Assembly: GCA_964017045.1 (NCBI GenBank)
Contig: OZ024809.1
Location: 31,331,354-31,395,353 of the forward strand
Length of the DNA stretch: 64,000 nt
Origin: Omphiscola glabra
Lineage: Eukaryota > Mollusca > Gastropoda > Lymnaeidae
Direction: 5' to 3'
Shown in pieces: positions 33,724 through 45,197 of the stretch. The notes under the pieces were generated by a model. It was not told the DNA's origin, searched no databases, and was given only the letters and a program-made list of their open reading frames with translations. The position numbers were made by a program, and so were the translations under genes. The stretch's first letter is position 1; each line of letters opens with the position of its first letter.

Positions 33724-33880
33724 CAATGGCGTAGGAAGTGGGGTGCGGAGGGGCGGCACTATTTTCTTCATATGCACGGGCGGCACGGCACGTTTGACCA
33801 ACTGCAGAGGTTATTCCATGGACAAGGGTGGCAACAATCTTGTCTCATCCCGCACGGCACTTATCCTAGCTACGCCACTG
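33724..33880. mobile_element. hAT-like MITE, decayed
   Basis: The left end CAATGGCGTAGGAAG and right end CTAGCTACGCCACTG are imperfect inverted repeats resembling those of the 8290-8471 element. The 157-bp interior is GC-rich with GGGCGGCAC and CGGCACGGCAC motifs. Flanking 8-mers (ACGCTGGT and ATGGCAGT) agree at only half the positions, so no clear target duplication remains. Confidence 0.55.
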
Positions 33881-33994
33881 ATGGCAGTAACCATTTACCC
33901 GGACAAAGTGACTGACACAAGGCTCTCATTAGGACAAGTTTAATAACAAGTGTGTTGCTTTACAATGTCAAGGTCACAATGATATCAGCCAACC
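33881..33994. other. Short spacer
   Basis: Unique sequence, nothing notable. Confidence 0.5.
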
Positions 33995-34062
33995 CAATCA
34001 TTTGATTGTTCCAATCATTTGATTGTTCCAATCATTTGATTGTTCCAATCATTTGATTGTTC
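33995..34062. repeat. 17 bp repeat, 4 exact copies
   Basis: The unit is CAATCATTTGATTGTTC. Each unit contains the palindrome CAATCA-TT-TGATTG, and the unit junctions form GATTG-TTC-CAATC. Confidence 0.95.
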
Positions 34063-34792
34063 CTTTAGTTCACCAAGCACTTTGATCCATTAAGAAAAAA
34101 AAATTCCACCTTTTCCATTTGTTTTTTTTTTATTTTTTTAAAAAATCAATTTAATGTAAACAAATTCAAATATTGACCAGTGGTCAGTCAACTAACCCCA
34201 GGAGGATACTAAAAATAATTTGGAGAAAAAGTTAAAACTATTTTCTCTGAACCCATAACAACATTTTATATTTCAGAGGAGAAAAGAGATGCTAAAATTA
34301 AAATATTAAATATTATATGTTTAAACCTGATTGCATCATGACTTGCTATGACACAGATAAATGCTTCAGTTAAACTCCATCCCTCATTGCGTAACCTCCG
34401 CCAACACTGGGGTTTCGTTGATGCACTATCTGGCGCCAAGAGGCAGACGACCAGGCTGTAAGAGTTCAATCTATTTTAATATGTTAAAAGCCAAAAAAGG
34501 TCCCGAGAGAGGAACCCTAATGTCGTGATAGGACAAACTGGTTTACTCGTGGTTTGAGATTTGTGAACGAGGCCCGAGCGAGTGGTCGATAGTCTGAGGG
34601 CGCATGACTGGTTGGAAGAAAAAGGGGGTGGGGGGGGGACTAAATAGAAAATTTAAATAATCACCAAACTAGCCCTAGACTGTTTACAAGGGTAGGTCAT
34701 GAGTCTACGCATGACCATGGCTACGACGTAGCACTAACACATTGAAGTTGATTTATGTTTCGATGTCGCTATAACGATATGATTTCTTTTTC
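34063..34792. other. Spacer with poly-G run
   Basis: Unique DNA with T-rich and A-rich tracts and a G run near 34625-34640. No gene seen. Confidence 0.5.
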
Positions 34793-35025
34793 TGTACATT
34801 TTGAAGGTGGTCCTCACCGATGCGTGTACATTTTGAAGGTGGTCCTCACCGATGCGTGTACATTTTGAAGGTGGTCCTCACCGATACGTGTACATTTTGA
34901 AGGTAGTCCTCACAGATGCGTGTACATTTTGAATGTGGTCCTCACCGATGCGTGTACGTTTTGAAGGTGGTCCTCACCGATGCGTGTACGCTTTGAAGGT
35001 AGTCATCACCGATGCGTGTACATTT
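34793..35025. repeat. 32 bp minisatellite, ~7 copies
   Basis: The unit contains TGTACATTTTGAAGGTGGTC and CTCACCGATGCG. High identity. Confidence 0.95.
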
Positions 35026-35100
35026 GGAAGGATCAAACAAGCGTGGGTCAACAGGACTAGTCCTTCTCGGAACATAGGACATGCATGCTTATTTCAGGTG

Positions 35101-35628
35101 CATGTAATTGTTTTATTTACATGTCATTGTGTCAGTAACATGTCATTGTGTGTCACTTACATGTCATTGTGTTAGTAACATGTCATTGTGTGTCACTTAC
35201 ATGTCATTGTGTCAGTAACATGTCATTGTGTGTCACTTACATGTCATTGTGTCAGTAACATGTCATTATGTGTCAGTAACATGTCATTGTGTCAGTAACA
35301 TGTCATTGTGTGTCACTTACATGTGATTGTGTCAGTAACATGTCATTGTGTCAGTAACATGTCATTGTGTGTCAGTAACATGTCATTGTGTGTCAGTAAC
35401 ATGTCATTGTGTGTCACTTACATGTCATTGTGTCAGTAACATATCATTTAGTGTCACTTACATGTCATTGTGTCAGTAACATGTCATTGTGTCAGTAACA
35501 TGTCATTGTGTGTCAGTAACATGTCATTGTGTGTCACTTACATGTAATTGTGTCAGTAACATGTCATTGTGTGTCACTTACATGTCATTGTGTCAGTAAC
35601 ATGTCATTGTGTGTCACTTACATGTCAT
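35101..35628. repeat. Mixed 19/21 bp minisatellite, ~26 copies
   Basis: Two unit types, ACATGTCATTGTGTCAGTA (19) and ACATGTCATTGTGTGTCACT (21 with final T), are interleaved. Stretches of strict alternation yield 40-bp dimers. Confidence 0.95.
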
Positions 35629-35648
35629 AATTTTAGTTTCTTCATCAA

Positions 35649-35831
35649 CCAGAAATCAGGGCTCATCATTGGAGAGTGTATGTCCCAGAAATCAGGGCTC
35701 ATCATTGGAGAGTGTATGTCCCAGAAATCAGGGCTCATCATTGGAGAGTGTATGTCCCAGAAATCAGGGCTCATCATTGGAGAGTGTATGTCCCAGAAAT
35801 CAGGGCTCATCATTGGAGAGTGTATGTCCCA
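35649..35831. repeat. 36 bp minisatellite, 5 exact copies
   Basis: The unit contains CCAGAAATCAGGGCTCATCA and TTGGAGAGTGTATGTC. There are no differences among copies, implying recent expansion. Open in several frames for this reason only. Confidence 0.95.
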
Positions 35832-35922
35832 TTAACATAGCGATACATATATATGCCCTTAAATAAAGAGTGAAACAAGATATCACATGGGTTGAAAGGG
35901 AAAAGACGGGAGAATTATGAGG

Positions 35923-35948
35923 ACGTTTCGGCAAGATGCCTTCTTCAG
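35923..35948 (-). repeat. Hammerhead-like core motif, copy 2
   Basis: Read on the minus strand: CTGAAGA, then AGGC-ATCTT-GCC, then GAAACGTCC. One base departs from the canonical CUGAUGA box. The GGC/GCC pairing is intact. Confidence 0.4.
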
Positions 35949-37076
35949 AAGACAAGGCAAAACAAGACACAACAGATACTTTAAATTAACGATACTTCTG
36001 TATTTCTGTTTAAATATCATTTATCTTATTGTTCAAATCACGAAGCACTCTTAAATGTTAGAATGGATCGAAACATCAACATTCTAATAGACGTCACATT
36101 TTTACCCCCCCCCCCCCCCAACCTTTTTTTTTTTCACTTTATCATATCATCCAAACATATGGGGTAACTACTCATGGGTACAGCAGACATGAACCGTTTC
36201 ATCATAGCAAATTTCAACTCCATTGTTTTCTTGTTGAGTATCACGACCCGTGTTGCAGTTTGGGGGGGGGGGGGCCTTAAGGCTTGTGTCGCGCGGGGCG
36301 TGATGTAGATCCACTTGAGGCGGAGGTTGAGGGGCGGTGACAAGGGCAATTACCCACGGGTTGTCATAGCACCTTCAGATGTAGAGCCCCTCCCCCTTCC
36401 CCCCCACCCGTCAAGGGATTTGATGTACTCTAGTGGAAGTTCAAATTAAAACAGACTCATTTTCCAAAAGGTTGGGGATGGGGGATGCACGTGAGGTTGG
36501 GGATGCGCGTGAGTTAGGGTCATCATTGGCCAGCGTAGGGGCGGTAGGCTGCGTGGGGAATGCACCCTCGGGGTTCTCGTGATTCCTTACTAGAAGGTCG
36601 GATTATCGTAAGGGCGGTGTTCTTATAGAAATCCGAAGACCACTTTGTTGTCATGTGGCAGGCTGCGCAAGGGACTTAATTAGGCCCGTTAGCTGTTTAT
36701 TGTAGGGTTGCTCCAGTTGAGTTCATGCCCCTGTCATTTCTTATGTACAGAACAGCCACAATGGGGAGATGATAATATATGTAACATAATAAGTGACACG
36801 ATGTGTACTCGCCCGCCCCTTTGTAGTGCTACGTGATGTAACTGTAAATTACATAAATGTGTTCTGTCGTCCCAGAGGAATGGGCAATGATATTTCTCTA
36901 GCATTAGATGATAGTTACTGAATGGGGTTCTCAACATGTTATAACAGGGATCTTTAGCTTATTTACCTATCAGTTTATTTCTCATTTATTTCAATTTGAT
37001 TTATAGGTCTTAACGATGGGAGCATTGTACAATTCCTATTTAAATCCTCACTTACTTTGGATCACTTGTTAGCTAC
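35949..37076. other. Spacer with poly-C and poly-G runs
   Basis: Unique DNA. A C run lies at about 36105-36119 and a G run at about 36257-36268. Around 36470-36550 are doubled GGTTGGGGATG and GCGTGAG motifs. Minus-strand frames at 36134-36349 and 36734-36937 show no protein signature. Confidence 0.5.
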
Positions 37077-37405
37077 AACACCTTCACGTTATGAAGTCCT
37101 AGGAACACCTTCACGTTATGAAGTCCTAGGAACACCCTCAGATTATGAAGTCCTAGGAACACCCTCAGATTATGAAGTCCTAGGAACACCCTCAGGTTAT
37201 GAAGTCCTAGGAACACCCTCAGGTTTACAAATCCTGGGAACTTCTTCATGTAAGCAAGTCCTAAGAATACCCCCATGTTAGCATGTCGTAGGAAAACCCC
37301 TTAATTTGCTAGTCCTAGGACACCGCCCAGTTAAAAGCTCGTAGTAACACGCTCAAGATAGCAAGTCCTATCAGCACCCTGACGTAAGCAAGTCCTAGCT
37401 ACACC
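37077..37405. repeat. 27 bp minisatellite, ~12 copies
   Basis: The unit contains ACACCCTCAGATTATGAAGT plus CCTAGGA. The first six copies are uniform. From 37225 rightwards they decay. Confidence 0.9.
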
Positions 37406-37469
37406 CTGGTTGTTCGTTAAAAAGAAATAAACATTTAATGTCTTGATATATAATTTTCTTTACATATAT

Positions 37470-37590
37470 AACATACTTTTGTGAACATGTTATAGACTTA
37501 TGTTTGTGAACATGTTATAGACTTATGTTTGCGAACATGTTATACACTTATGTTTGTGAACATGTTATAGACTTATGTTTGTGAATATTA
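37470..37590. repeat. 25 bp repeat, ~5 copies
   Basis: The unit contains TTTGTGAACATGTTATAGAC plus TTATG. Confidence 0.9.
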
Positions 37591-37976
37591 TTATAAACAC
37601 ATGCGTGTGAAAATAAAATAAACATATTTTTGTGAACCTGCATAAGGACCTGTTTTTGTCTTCACCCCCCCCTTCCCCCTCCCCTTTTCCAGGAAAAAGT
37701 GGCTTACAAGAATAAATTAAAAGCACTGCTATGGCTTGAAGATGTAACAAATAAAAGAGGACGGTAAAAATAGATCTTCGTTTGGTAAGGAAAAAAACCT
37801 AGGAGGTTGAATTTCCCCTCTGGATTATACTATGGGGACAACTGTGAGTTAATTACAAATATTTAATTTGTGTTTTCTGAATTGAAACACTGTCACAACA
37901 TTAACTCAAGTGGGAAAAAACAACGAATGCCACTTCAGAAAATCCGATATAACAGCCCTGTACAACGCTTAACTCG
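37591..37976. other. Spacer, no gene seen
   Basis: Mixed unique DNA with a C-rich tract near 37665-37690. Confidence 0.5.
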
Positions 37977-38234
37977 CTTCTGTACAGTCAATACGTGTGG
38001 GTGGATTGGAAGACTGGATTAGGCACAGCTTCTGTACAGTCAATTTGTGTGGGTGGATTGTAAGACTGGATTAGGCACAGCTTCTGTACAGTCAATATAT
38101 GTGGGTGGATTGTAAGACTGGATTAGGCACAGCTTCTGTACAGTCAATATGTGTGGGTGGATTGTAAGACTGTATTAGGCACCGCTTCTGTACAGTCAGT
38201 ATGTGTGGGTGGGTTGAAAGACTGGAGTAGGCAG
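37977..38234. repeat. 52 bp minisatellite, 5 copies
   Basis: The unit contains CTTCTGTACAGTCAATATGT and GTGGGTGGATTGTAAGACTG. Few changes between copies. Confidence 0.95.
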
Positions 38235-38806
38235 ATAGATATTAATTACACGGACATTGGCCTCGGGGTCCAATATCCTTGTTTATCCCTATCCAGCCTC
38301 TCTGGCGGAGTAGGTATCGCGAGCTGCATGTCCAATGGCCTTAATGTAGTGGTCTGGAGGCCGTTAAGAGGCTCTACAATCAATACTTACACGTGTAATT
38401 GTAGGGGGGTGGGGGGGAATTGATTTTTTTTTTTAAGATTTCGTTTTCTCCAATTTTTAAAATATTTGACGAAAAAGTCGGTTCTAAATTTTTTTAAAAA
38501 TCAGATGGACTAACCGAGAATTTCACACTGGAAAAGGAACATTAATTATAGATAAAGCTTACATTTGGTGTCAGAAAATAAAACACAGCCATACAGTTAG
38601 CTTTTTTAGAATGAAACTCATCTGTACAGCGTCATCACCTTATCTAGCCACAGTAACAACACAATAACAAACACTATAACAAGCACGATAACAAACACGA
38701 TAACAAATTCTTTAAAAATAATCTCTACAGCACACTCTCTTACGAATTGTTCAAACATTTTCGTTCGCAGTGACAGCATTTGGACATTTGATGCTTATTT
38801 TTAAAT
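38235..38806. other. Spacer with small 15-bp repeat
   Basis: Unique DNA. At 38657-38707 a short AACAAACACGATAAC repeat runs for about 3.5 units. A G run occurs near 38404-38417. No gene seen. Confidence 0.5.
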
Positions 38807-38925
38807 ATGTATATATATACTAAACTGTATTATATTTATATACTAAACTGTAATATATTTATATACTAAACTGTAATATATTTATATACTAAACTGTAAT
38901 ATATTTATATACTAAACTGTAACAC
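38807..38925. repeat. 23 bp repeat, ~5 copies
   Basis: The unit contains TATACTAAACTGTAATATAT plus TTA. Confidence 0.9.
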
Positions 38926-40713
38926 CTATTATATAATTGTCCAAGGTCTAAATGGCGAACAAAAAGTGTGTCTTTATGTAATCATAAAGAAAATGATTCT
39001 TTAGATGGACATTGCATTTGAACACAACCTTGATCAAACAGGCTTAAGTATTCATCACAACCAGCAATGGTGCTACTTTTTTATAACAGTCTGGGTTTCA
39101 AAGCCCAAAGCTGCTGGTGGGAAAATATTATTTCCAATTTATAGATTATAAAGGAGATAAACGATTTATTAAAAACGATTAATTTTATGGGTGTGTGACA
39201 GGATGTGACGTCAGTAGACTTTAGTTATATGTTGACAGCTCTTAAACCATTATATTTGTTCTTAGCGCACATTTTCAATATAGTACTATTCATCGATTCG
39301 TTTGTATTTTAATTATAACTATCTAGATATTTACTAAATACACTTGGATGTGAAAGGTATACAAAATTGGCCTAATTAAATTCATTGGTGACTACTGATA
39401 CTGATTCCCTTTTATTATAAACATTTAAAATTAAAAGTCTTAATCTTCACTTTAATCTCAATGAGAATCATTTACTCCATAGATGTCTTTCAATTTAATT
39501 TCTGCCCTGTTCTGGGTGGGCGTGGCATATGGTGTTTCAAGAACACTACACTTGGGTATTTTAACTTTACTCAAGCGTAATGCATCTTCAAAGATTGAAT
39601 CAATGGAATCAGATTGTTTCGATTATTTTATTTCCATTTAAAATATCTCCATTGGGTCCAATATTAGGCTAAGTATATCTATTTTCATGAAACATTCGTT
39701 TCTTTGAATATTTGCTATCACTAGGCATTGTATAAACAAATTATAAACAAATATTAAGACAATTATAATGTTCACAAAATTATTTTGTTTATTTCTATGG
39801 AAGCCGCCATATCTAAAAGGACTGATCATTGTATTAAACAATTATTGGGGAGGTCATCATTGTTTTAAAATAATTAATTCAGAAAAAGTATAATGATTTT
39901 TATTTTTGGGCTAATTTCTGATACTACCCCTTCTAATAAAAAAATCATATCTCAAGAACTATTTAACATAAATTAAAAATAATTACACATAATTGTGCAG
40001 AATCGAATACACTTTAATTTGATGTCAATGATTATTGCTAAATCGAAAATTAGCCTTTTTCCATTTTTCTCGGTGTATCTCCCCCCTTAATGTCTATCTC
40101 CGAATGTAGCACATAGGGGAAGTGCTACCGAATTTAGCACCTAGGGGAATTTCTACTCAATAGAGCAGCCAGGGGAGTTTCTACAATTAAAAAAAAAAAG
40201 ACATTCGGATAATGTGATACAACTTAATATATTTTTAATGTTTTGACATTCTTATATCTATACCACTAATATCAATTTAACGAGCATCCTGCACCAATTA
40301 TTGGATTCCAGTCCAATATTTCTGCTCTAAACCACCAGTTTAACTATCAGCCCTAAATTCCTCAGAGGTAACCGATGACCTGGTGATGTGAGAGTTATCT
40401 GCCCCCCATGACGTATCTCACCCCTGGAAACTGAAAAGGGGACGGCACTGAAGATACAGCAGATACTATTTAATGTTGGCAACACGTTATTTTATGCTGA
40501 ACACGACCTTAAAACGTGCCCCTATCACTATGACCTCTGACATCTGACCTCTGACCCCGAGTAAAGGTGTCTGCACACCTCACAGTTATTTCTGACCACA
40601 AGCAGGTTCTCCAAAACGTGTTACAAACCAATTTTTTTTAAAAGGAAAAATTCAGATAAAGACTTTCAAGACTGTAAACAAAATATGAAATATAATCAAA
40701 ACAAATGGCCATT
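38926..40713. other. Long AT-rich spacer
   Basis: The longest stretch in the window that is nearly free of repeats. Three degenerate units with GAATTTAGCACCTAGGGGAA lie at about 40103-40183. No open frame with coding character and no splice-bounded exon was recognised. Confidence 0.5.
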
Positions 40714-40760
40714 GATTTGGATCAATGAAAGCCTCTTATATTATCTCATCTTATCTTAGG
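40714..40760 (+). mobile_element. Possible retroposon tail, copy 1
   Basis: TTTGGATCAATGAAAGCCTC followed by TTAT/ATCTCATCTTATCTTA. The same TTTGGATCAATAAAAGC-plus-TTATCT pattern occurs at 46421-46470. An AATAAA-like box followed by a TTATC-type tail resembles the 3' ends of LINEs with short-repeat tails. The assignment is inferred. Confidence 0.35.
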
Positions 40761-40909
40761 CTATAGGATTACTTTTTTTAAAGCACAGGCGAGACATTCC
40801 CCGCTTCTTTAAATATCCCTAATCCTTAATATGGATGTACTTATGGCTGTTGTCAACACATGGATTGGAATTCCTAATCCATCCCTCTACCCGATACAAT
40901 CATTTAAAT

Positions 40910-40990
40910 CAGTGGTTCTCAAACTTTTCCTCGACCAACGCCCTCTTATGACCACCAAACATCCCGACTTACCCCATTAACATTTTTTTT
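40910..40990 (+). mobile_element. Possible solo hAT end
   Basis: CAGTGGTTCTCAAACTTTTC followed by CGACCAACGCCC is the familiar layout of a hAT 5' terminus. No matching right end or target duplication is visible downstream, where a 26-copy minisatellite begins. Confidence 0.35.
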
Positions 40991-41060
40991 TAAATAATAC
41001 TTTTGCAAATCGTCTGCTGGGGATCATTACACGCAGCAATGTAAAACTAAAACATGTATT

Positions 41061-41530
41061 AACTTGTTAGATACAACACACTTGTTAGATACATCACACT
41101 TGTTAGATACAACACACTTGTTAGATACATCACACTTGTTAGATACATCACACTTGTTAGATACAACACACTTGTTAGATACATCACACTTGTTAGATAC
41201 AACACACTTGTTAGATACATCACACTTGTTAGATACATCACACTTGTTAGATACATCACATTTGTTAGATACAACATACTTGTTAGATACAACACACTTG
41301 TTAGATACATCACACTTGTTAGATACATCACACTTGTTAGATACATCACACTTGTTAGATACAACACACTTGTTAGATGCAACACACTTGTTAGATGCAT
41401 CACACTTGTTAGATACAACACACTTGTTAGATACATCACACTTGTTAGATACAACACACTTGTTAGATACATCAAACTTGTTAGATACATCACACTTGTT
41501 AGATACATCACACTTGTTAGATACATCACG
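41061..41530. repeat. 18 bp minisatellite, 26 copies
   Basis: The unit is CTTGTTAGATACATCACA or CTTGTTAGATACAACACA. The two types are mixed, with runs and alternation. It is open in several frames on both strands only because 18 is divisible by 3. Confidence 0.95.
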
Positions 41531-41564
41531 TACACGCGTCATTTATTCTTAAGTAGCCTTTTGG

Positions 41565-41803
41565 TTTAAGTGATACTTTGTCACTGCCCGGTGTAGTGAT
41601 TGTTTGTCAATACCTGTTGAAGTGATAGTTGGTTAATGCCTAGTGTAGTGATAGTTTGTCAATGCCTGATGTATTGATACATTTCCCATGTCTAGTGTAG
41701 TGATGTTTTTTTCAATGTCTGGTGTAGTGGTAGCTTGTCTTGCCTAGTGTAATGATAGTTTGTCAATGTCTTGTGTGGTCATAGCTTGTCGATGCCTGGT
41801 AAG
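41565..41803. repeat. Degenerate ~29 bp repeat, ~8 copies
   Basis: Diverged copies of AGTGATAGTTTGTCAATGCC plus TGGTGT with indels. Confidence 0.8.
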
Positions 41804-42324
41804 AATTCTTGTAGCAGAAATTTAATCCACTGTGTTAATATTTTAATGGTATTTCTTTAGTTTGAGAAAAAATGTATTGCCAACTAAATTTTTTTATAAC
41901 AGAGATGATATTAGTGTTAAATAAGATGATGCTAGGGTGGAACAACTGGAAAATGTGAACTATTTTTACACAAGATTGTGATGACCTCTATATGACTCCC
42001 GATGACCTCTCGAGACAGATATAAAGACGGCTTTGGTTATTAAGTTCATCCAAGTTAGCGCACCGGGGTATTGCAAAAAGACCACATTATTCCGCGTGTG
42101 GCGCTGTGAGTAATGTATTTAGAACAGCCGGTTTACGACACCACATGTGGGTGGTGAGTGCCTGACACGAGGATGCTGTGAACAGCGTTTGTTTTGTGCA
42201 TACTGGAGATCTCCTGGTGTTTACCCACACAGCCACACCAGTTGTGACAGGTAAGAAATTATGGGTTTGAACACGAAGATGGATAATTGCTTGTGTGTGT
42301 TGGGCCAGGATTAACGACAGTGGT
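41804..42324. other. Spacer, no gene seen
   Basis: Unique DNA with mixed composition and some CpG-containing segments near 42050-42130. No clear gene signal. Confidence 0.5.
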
Positions 42325-42595
42325 GGGTGGATGAGGGTTGGGTAGAATGGAGGATGGTTGGGTGGGTGGATGAGGGTTGGGTGGAATGGAGGATGGTTGG
42401 GTGGGTGGATGAGGGTTGGGTAGAATGGAGGAGGGTTGGGTAGAATGGAGGAGGGTTGGGTAGAATGGAGGAGGGTTGGGTGGAATGGAGGATGGTTGGG
42501 TGGGTGGATGAGGGTTGGGTGGAATGGAGGATGGTTGGGTGGGTGGATGAGGGTTGGGTAGAATGGAGGAGGGTTGAATGGAGGACGAGTTTGGT
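42325..42595. repeat. 20/40 bp G-rich minisatellite
   Basis: The subunit AGGGTTGGGTAGAATGGAGG (20) tiles the middle. In the flanks a 40-bp version also contains ATGGTTGGGTGGGTGG. The many GGG triplets on this strand could support G-quadruplexes. Confidence 0.9.
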
Positions 42596-43235
42596 GGAAT
42601 AGGGGTGGATATTTTGTGTAATGTATGACTGGTCACCAAAATATTGATCTGATAATACAAACCTGACACATTTAGCCAAATATATGTCTGTCATGACAAA
42701 CGTATCCAGATATAAGTCTGTCAGGACATATTTAGCCAAATATATGCTTCTTTTGAAAAAACTCAAGAGTTGGGCATGGAACTAAAATATATCAAATTTA
42801 CTGAACAAAGAGCACAACTCCCAAAAAAAGATGATATAAATAACGTGTCCGATCATTTATAAACGTCAGAGATCTCCTAGCTAGAATAAATGCTAGAGAT
42901 ATAATAAATATATTTAGCTCTAGACTTGTTTCCTGCAGAGAAGTTCTACCAAGACACGCTCTCTTCGTTTCGTTACAATTCTTTTCGTGATTATTTCGAC
43001 ATTTATTGTTTGCAAAGTTTTCATGTTGGTTCATATCGTTTTTTATTTTTAAAACATGTTTTTTTTCATTTTTTTTTTTGCATTTTTGTTTCTGTATGAT
43101 ATAATGTCAATGTTCTGGATTACCGTTATATTTTGATTATTTTTAGCAGATTTTTATGATCTTGATTTTAAAACAAATTCTGTCTCTCCACTATTACTTT
43201 AATCTTATTTGAGAATCAAGTTCTATAAAACCGGA
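42596..43235. other. Spacer with ~37-bp duplication
   Basis: ACATTTAGCCAAATATATG occurs twice around 42668-42748 with a TCTGTCATGAC-type linker. The rest is AT-rich unique DNA. Confidence 0.5.
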
Positions 43236-43444
43236 AGACGTCAGCTCTTCACTAGCTTGGTTGACGTCAGCTCTACACCAGCCTGGGTGACGTTAGCTCT
43301 ACACCACCTTCCATGACGTCTGCTCGACACCAGCTTGGATGACGTCAGCTCTCCACTAGCCTTGCTGACGTCAGCTTGGATGACGTCATCTACACCACCT
43401 TGGATGACGTCAGATCTATACCAGCCGGGGTGACGTCAGCTCTT
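43236..43444. repeat. ~26 bp repeat with CRE palindromes
   Basis: About eight units of GACGTCAGCTCTACACCAGC plus a TTGGGT-type linker. At least five copies carry TGACGTCAGC or TGACGTCA, the CREB/ATF core. Spacing varies by small indels. Confidence 0.9.
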
Positions 43445-43497
43445 GTATTTCAATGCGCCCCTGGAAACCTTCCAAGCATTTAAACATATTTATTTAA

Positions 43498-43788
43498 CAA
43501 GTGTGTGTCTCTTTGACCTGGACTCACAAGTGTGTGTCTCTTTGACCTGGACTCACAAGTGTGTGTCTCTTTGACCTGGACTCACAAGTGTGTGTCTCTT
43601 TGACCTGGACTCACAAGTGTGTGTCTCTTTGACCTGGACTCACAAGTGTGTGTCTCTCTGACCTGGAATCACAAGTGTGTGGTTCTTTGACCTGAACTCA
43701 CAAGTGTGTGTCTCTTTGACCTGAACTCACAAGTGTGTGTCTCTTTGACCTGAACTCACAAGTGTGTGTCTCTTTGAACTGGACTCAT
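43498..43788. repeat. 29 bp minisatellite, 10 copies
   Basis: The unit contains ACAAGTGTGTGTCTCTTTGA plus CCTGGACTC. The first six units have GGACTC. Later units mostly have GAACTC. Confidence 0.95.
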
Positions 43789-44067
43789 TTTAAAATCCAT
43801 TTGACATTCCTGATGTCCTCTTCTTTTTAATGAATTTCATGTGTATTATGATCTCTTTGAAGTTCTCAATCTGTAGCCTGGGCCCAATTAAAATTCCGAT
43901 CTCTTTGCCAGACGTAATGAAAAATTAAAAACAACCAATAGCTCCTAATTAACTATGCCGAATAGTTGCCAAATAGGATTAGACACATTTTTGCAACACC
44001 TGTGTCTTCAATTAAAATATGCGATTATAATTTGACAGACATTTAACAGACTTTCAAAAGTCATTTA

Positions 44068-44735
44068 ACACATCTCAAAAATAGGATATAACTTCGGACA
44101 CATCTCAAAAGGGGATATACTTTCGGACACATCTCAAAAGAAAGATATAATTTCAGACACATTTCAAAGGAAGGATATAACTTCAAACACATCTCAAAAG
44201 AAGGATATAACTTCGGTCACATCTCAAAAGAAGGATATACTTCAGACACATCTCAAAAGAAGGATATAACTTCGGACACATCTCAAAAGAAGGATATAAC
44301 TTTGGACACATCTCAAAAGAAGGATATAACTTCGGATACATTTCTAAAGAAGGATATAACTTCGGACACATCTCAAAAGAAGAATATAACTTCTGACACA
44401 TCTCAAAAGAAGGATATACTTCAGACACATCTCGAAAGAAGGATATAACTTCGGACACATCTCAAAAGAAGGATATAACTTTGGACACATCTCAAAAGAA
44501 GGATATAACTTCGGACACATCTCAAAAGAATGATATAACTTCGGACACATCTCAAAAGAAGGATATAACTTCGGACACATCTCAAAAGAAGGATATAACT
44601 TCGGACGCATCTCAAAAGAAGGATATAACTTCAGACACATCTCAAAAATAGGATATAACTTCAGACACATCTCAAACGAAGGATATAAATTCAAACACAT
44701 CTCAAAAGAAGGATATAACTTAGGACACATCTCAA
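44068..44735. repeat. 30 bp minisatellite, ~22 copies
   Basis: The unit contains TCGGACACATCTCAAAAGAA plus GGATATAACT. Some units lack a base or two. It continues directly into a related 29-bp array. Confidence 0.95.
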
Positions 44736-45057
44736 AATAGGATAAAATTTCGGACACATCTCAAAATAGGATAACATTTCGGACACATATCAAAATAGGA
44801 TAACATTTCGGACACATCTCAAAATAGGATAACATTTCGGACACATCTCAAAATAGGATAACATTTCGGACACATCTCAAAATAGGATAACATTTCGGAC
44901 ACATCTCAAAATAGGATAACATTTCGGACACATCTCAAAATAGGATAACATTTCGGACATATCGCAAAATAAAATAACATTTCGGACACATCTCAAAATA
45001 GGATAACATTTCGGACACATCTCAAAATAGGATAACATTTCGGACACATCTCAAAAC
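44736..45057. repeat. 29 bp minisatellite, ~11 copies
   Basis: The unit contains TCGGACACATCTCAAAATAG plus GATAACATT. It shares the CACATCTCAAAA core with the preceding 30-bp array but is far more homogeneous, so it expanded later from one variant. Confidence 0.95.
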
Positions 45058-45197
45058 TAAAGAAACTTTACATAAAATGTGTTCGTCGGCAACCTTAAAA
45101 ACAAATTATGGTTAGAAATGAGGGCAAAGTTCGTGGTGGTGAGGGGGGGGGGGAGTGGCTCAAGTCTACTATCTACCTTACCTGACATCATTCTCGC

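Noticed and set aside
41061..41530. Regularly spaced repeats reminiscent of a CRISPR array.
   Set aside because: The units are head-to-tail with no unique spacers, there are no cas genes, and the genome looks animal. The same applies to the other arrays.
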